6,728 nt of DNA. It comes from Spirochaetales bacterium. GTDB lineage: Bacteria; Spirochaetota; Spirochaetia; Sphaerochaetales; Sphaerochaetaceae. Under the pieces are notes generated by a model. The model had not been told where the DNA came from, searched no databases, and was given only the letters and a program-made list of their open reading frames with translations. The first letter of the stretch is position 1, and every line of letters begins with the position of its first letter. Positions 5,830-6,728 of the stretch are shown here, piece by piece. The translations under genes were made by a program, and so were the position numbers. The stretch covers positions 1 to 6,728 of the forward strand of contig JAAYQY010000060.1 in assembly GCA_012519125.1 (NCBI GenBank), in the 5' to 3' direction.

Positions 5830-6728
5830 ATTACCTGAATCTCTTCCTCAACGTCCTCCACTACCTCAGTAATCTTGTCAGCACTGAGAATCCTGTCCAT
5901 CTCATCGTGTACTGCCTGGGTGTAATCACCAAAGTCGAAGAGGGGTCTGAGCCTGCTGAACAACGGCTTGACGAAGTGCCTCAGCTGGCTGCGGTCCTTC
6001 TCCAAGGTGGACTTGCTCTGCAGCACCAGTACCGTTACCGGTGAGGGGGAGCAGTAGCTTCCCACTTCCACAAAGCCAAACTTCTTGTACAGTTTGATGG
6101 TCTTGGTATCATCAGCAAAGACATCGATGATGAGCTCCTCAACCCCTGTTGCCCGTGCAAGGAGGAAAATGAGGATGATCAAGCCGATGGATGCTGAGGT
6201 GTTGCGCATCTCGGGAAGCACGGCCAGGCGTATGATCTCTGCACAATGGCGGGTCTTGAGCACTGACTTGATGTCAAAATACTTGGAGATGGGAAGCGGC
6301 CAGAACCGCTCGCTGGTCATCAGGCTCACAGTTCCCACCGGATGCAAGCCCTTGAAAGCGAGGATGTGCAGGGCATTCTCGTCTTCCTTTCGATGGATGG
6401 ACTCCTCAAGATAGCCCTTCTCCCCAACCAAGACCTTGCGTTGGATGAAGAAGACATCATTCATACCATTCTGGTCGTTCACCAAGGTAAAGTGAATGGA
6501 CTCACGACCTTCTTCATTGAGGGGGAAGATGGTAGTGAACTCAGAGCCAATCTTCTCCTCACTGCGTACCCGTATCCTTCCGCCCATCTTATCCACAATG
6601 CTGTAGCAGTTGGAGAGCCCCAAGCCGGTTCCGCTTCCCGGAGCCTTGGTCGTGAAGAAGGGAGTGAAAATCTGGCTCATATACTTTTCTGCAATGCCAC
6701 AGCCGGTGTCCGCAACCTTGATCTGGAC
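5826..6728 (-). CDS. Histidine kinase ATPase domain fused to a GNAT/FeeM-like N-acyltransferase, N-terminus cut
   Basis: Three hundred codons are visible, open through the right edge. Residues 1-70 are the end of a HATPase_c domain: ADTGCGI (G1 box, 6-12), FTPFFTTK (F box, 21-28), GSGTGLGLS (G2 box, 31-39), then GGRIRVRSEEKIGSEFTTIFP. The same frame continues into a second domain at about 78-235 that reads as a GNAT-type acyltransferase: an N-terminal strand with IQRKVLVGEKGY, then HILAF...VGTVSL, a loop with LPISKYFD, EIIRLAVLPEMR (164-175), and LYKKFGFVEVGSY at 213-225. The order E-x-x-R-L-A-V after a Pro-containing loop resembles FeeM and acyl-homoserine-lactone synthases more than small GNATs, but this is by eye. 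A C-terminal tail (240-300) ends in an acidic stretch. His-box and sensor domains lie outside the window. It is convergent with the channel gene, with no terminator between them. Confidence 0.82.
   Translation of the reverse strand, partial: VQIKVADTGCGIAEKYMSQIFTPFFTTKAPGSGTGLGLSNCYSIVDKMGGRIRVRSEEKIGSEFTTIFPLNEEGRESIHFTLVNDQNGMNDVFFIQRKVLVGEKGYLEESIHRKEDENALHILAFKGLHPVGTVSLMTSERFWPLPISKYFDIKSVLKTRHCAEIIRLAVLPEMRNTSASIGLIILIFLLARATGVEELIIDVFADDTKTIKLYKKFGFVEVGSYCSPSPVTVLVLQSKSTLEKDRSQLRHFVKPLFSRLRPLFDFGDYTQAVHDEMDRILSADKITEVVEDVEEEIQVI

Noticed and set aside
6085..6414. A 109-codon plus-strand ORF opposite the kinase-acyltransferase fusion
   Set aside because: Ser/Arg/Met-rich translation with no domain, antisense to conserved GNAT motifs.

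Overview
This window reads as bacterial chromosome of roughly even base composition, densely packed with genes on both strands. The families present are a KamA-type radical SAM enzyme with paired D-Ala-D-Ala-ligase-like ATP-grasp enzymes, a tocopherol-cyclase-like protein, an MscS channel, and a histidine kinase fused to an acyltransferase. This mix would fit an anaerobe such as a Sphaerochaeta-like spirochaete. That placement comes from general familiarity, not from a marker gene, and is tentative. There are no rRNA or tRNA genes, CRISPR arrays or transposons in view.

Left block (1-3552, minus strand): a tight four-gene operon transcribed right to left. It contains a lysine 2,3-aminomutase (kamA, 3552-2299), a first D-Ala-D-Ala-ligase-like ATP-grasp enzyme (2293-1307), a second, divergent one (1319-372), and a GNAT acetyltransferase (370 to beyond the left edge). 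Spacings are +5, -13 and +1 nt. The stronger ribosome binding sites lie inside the end of the preceding gene, so the four proteins are very probably made together. The simplest reading is a pathway in which KamA makes L-beta-lysine, the two ATP-grasp ligases join it to other amino or carboxylic acids, and the GNAT acylates an amine. The product is unknown. This is the best candidate here for an undescribed system.

Middle (3553-3753): a 201-bp divergent regulatory region. Its main feature is a pair of 11-bp sites (TTGAcgaTCAA and its reverse complement, 34 bp centre to centre) just upstream of kamA. They form a perfect inverted repeat whose inner arm touches the kamA Shine-Dalgarno. A possible 35-codon ORF, in frame with kamA and ending 6 nt before it, and candidate promoters in both directions also lie here.

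Right block (3754-5829, plus strand): a tocopherol-cyclase-like protein of unknown role, followed 12 nt later by an MscS-family mechanosensitive channel. A channel next to a beta-lysine operon recalls osmolyte systems (N-epsilon-acetyl-beta-lysine), but that link is only suggestive.

Right edge (5826-6728, minus strand): the C-terminal part of a histidine kinase ATPase domain, fused in one reading frame to a GNAT/FeeM-like N-acyltransferase domain. It is convergent with, and overlaps by 4 bp, the channel gene. Its N-terminus lies beyond the window.
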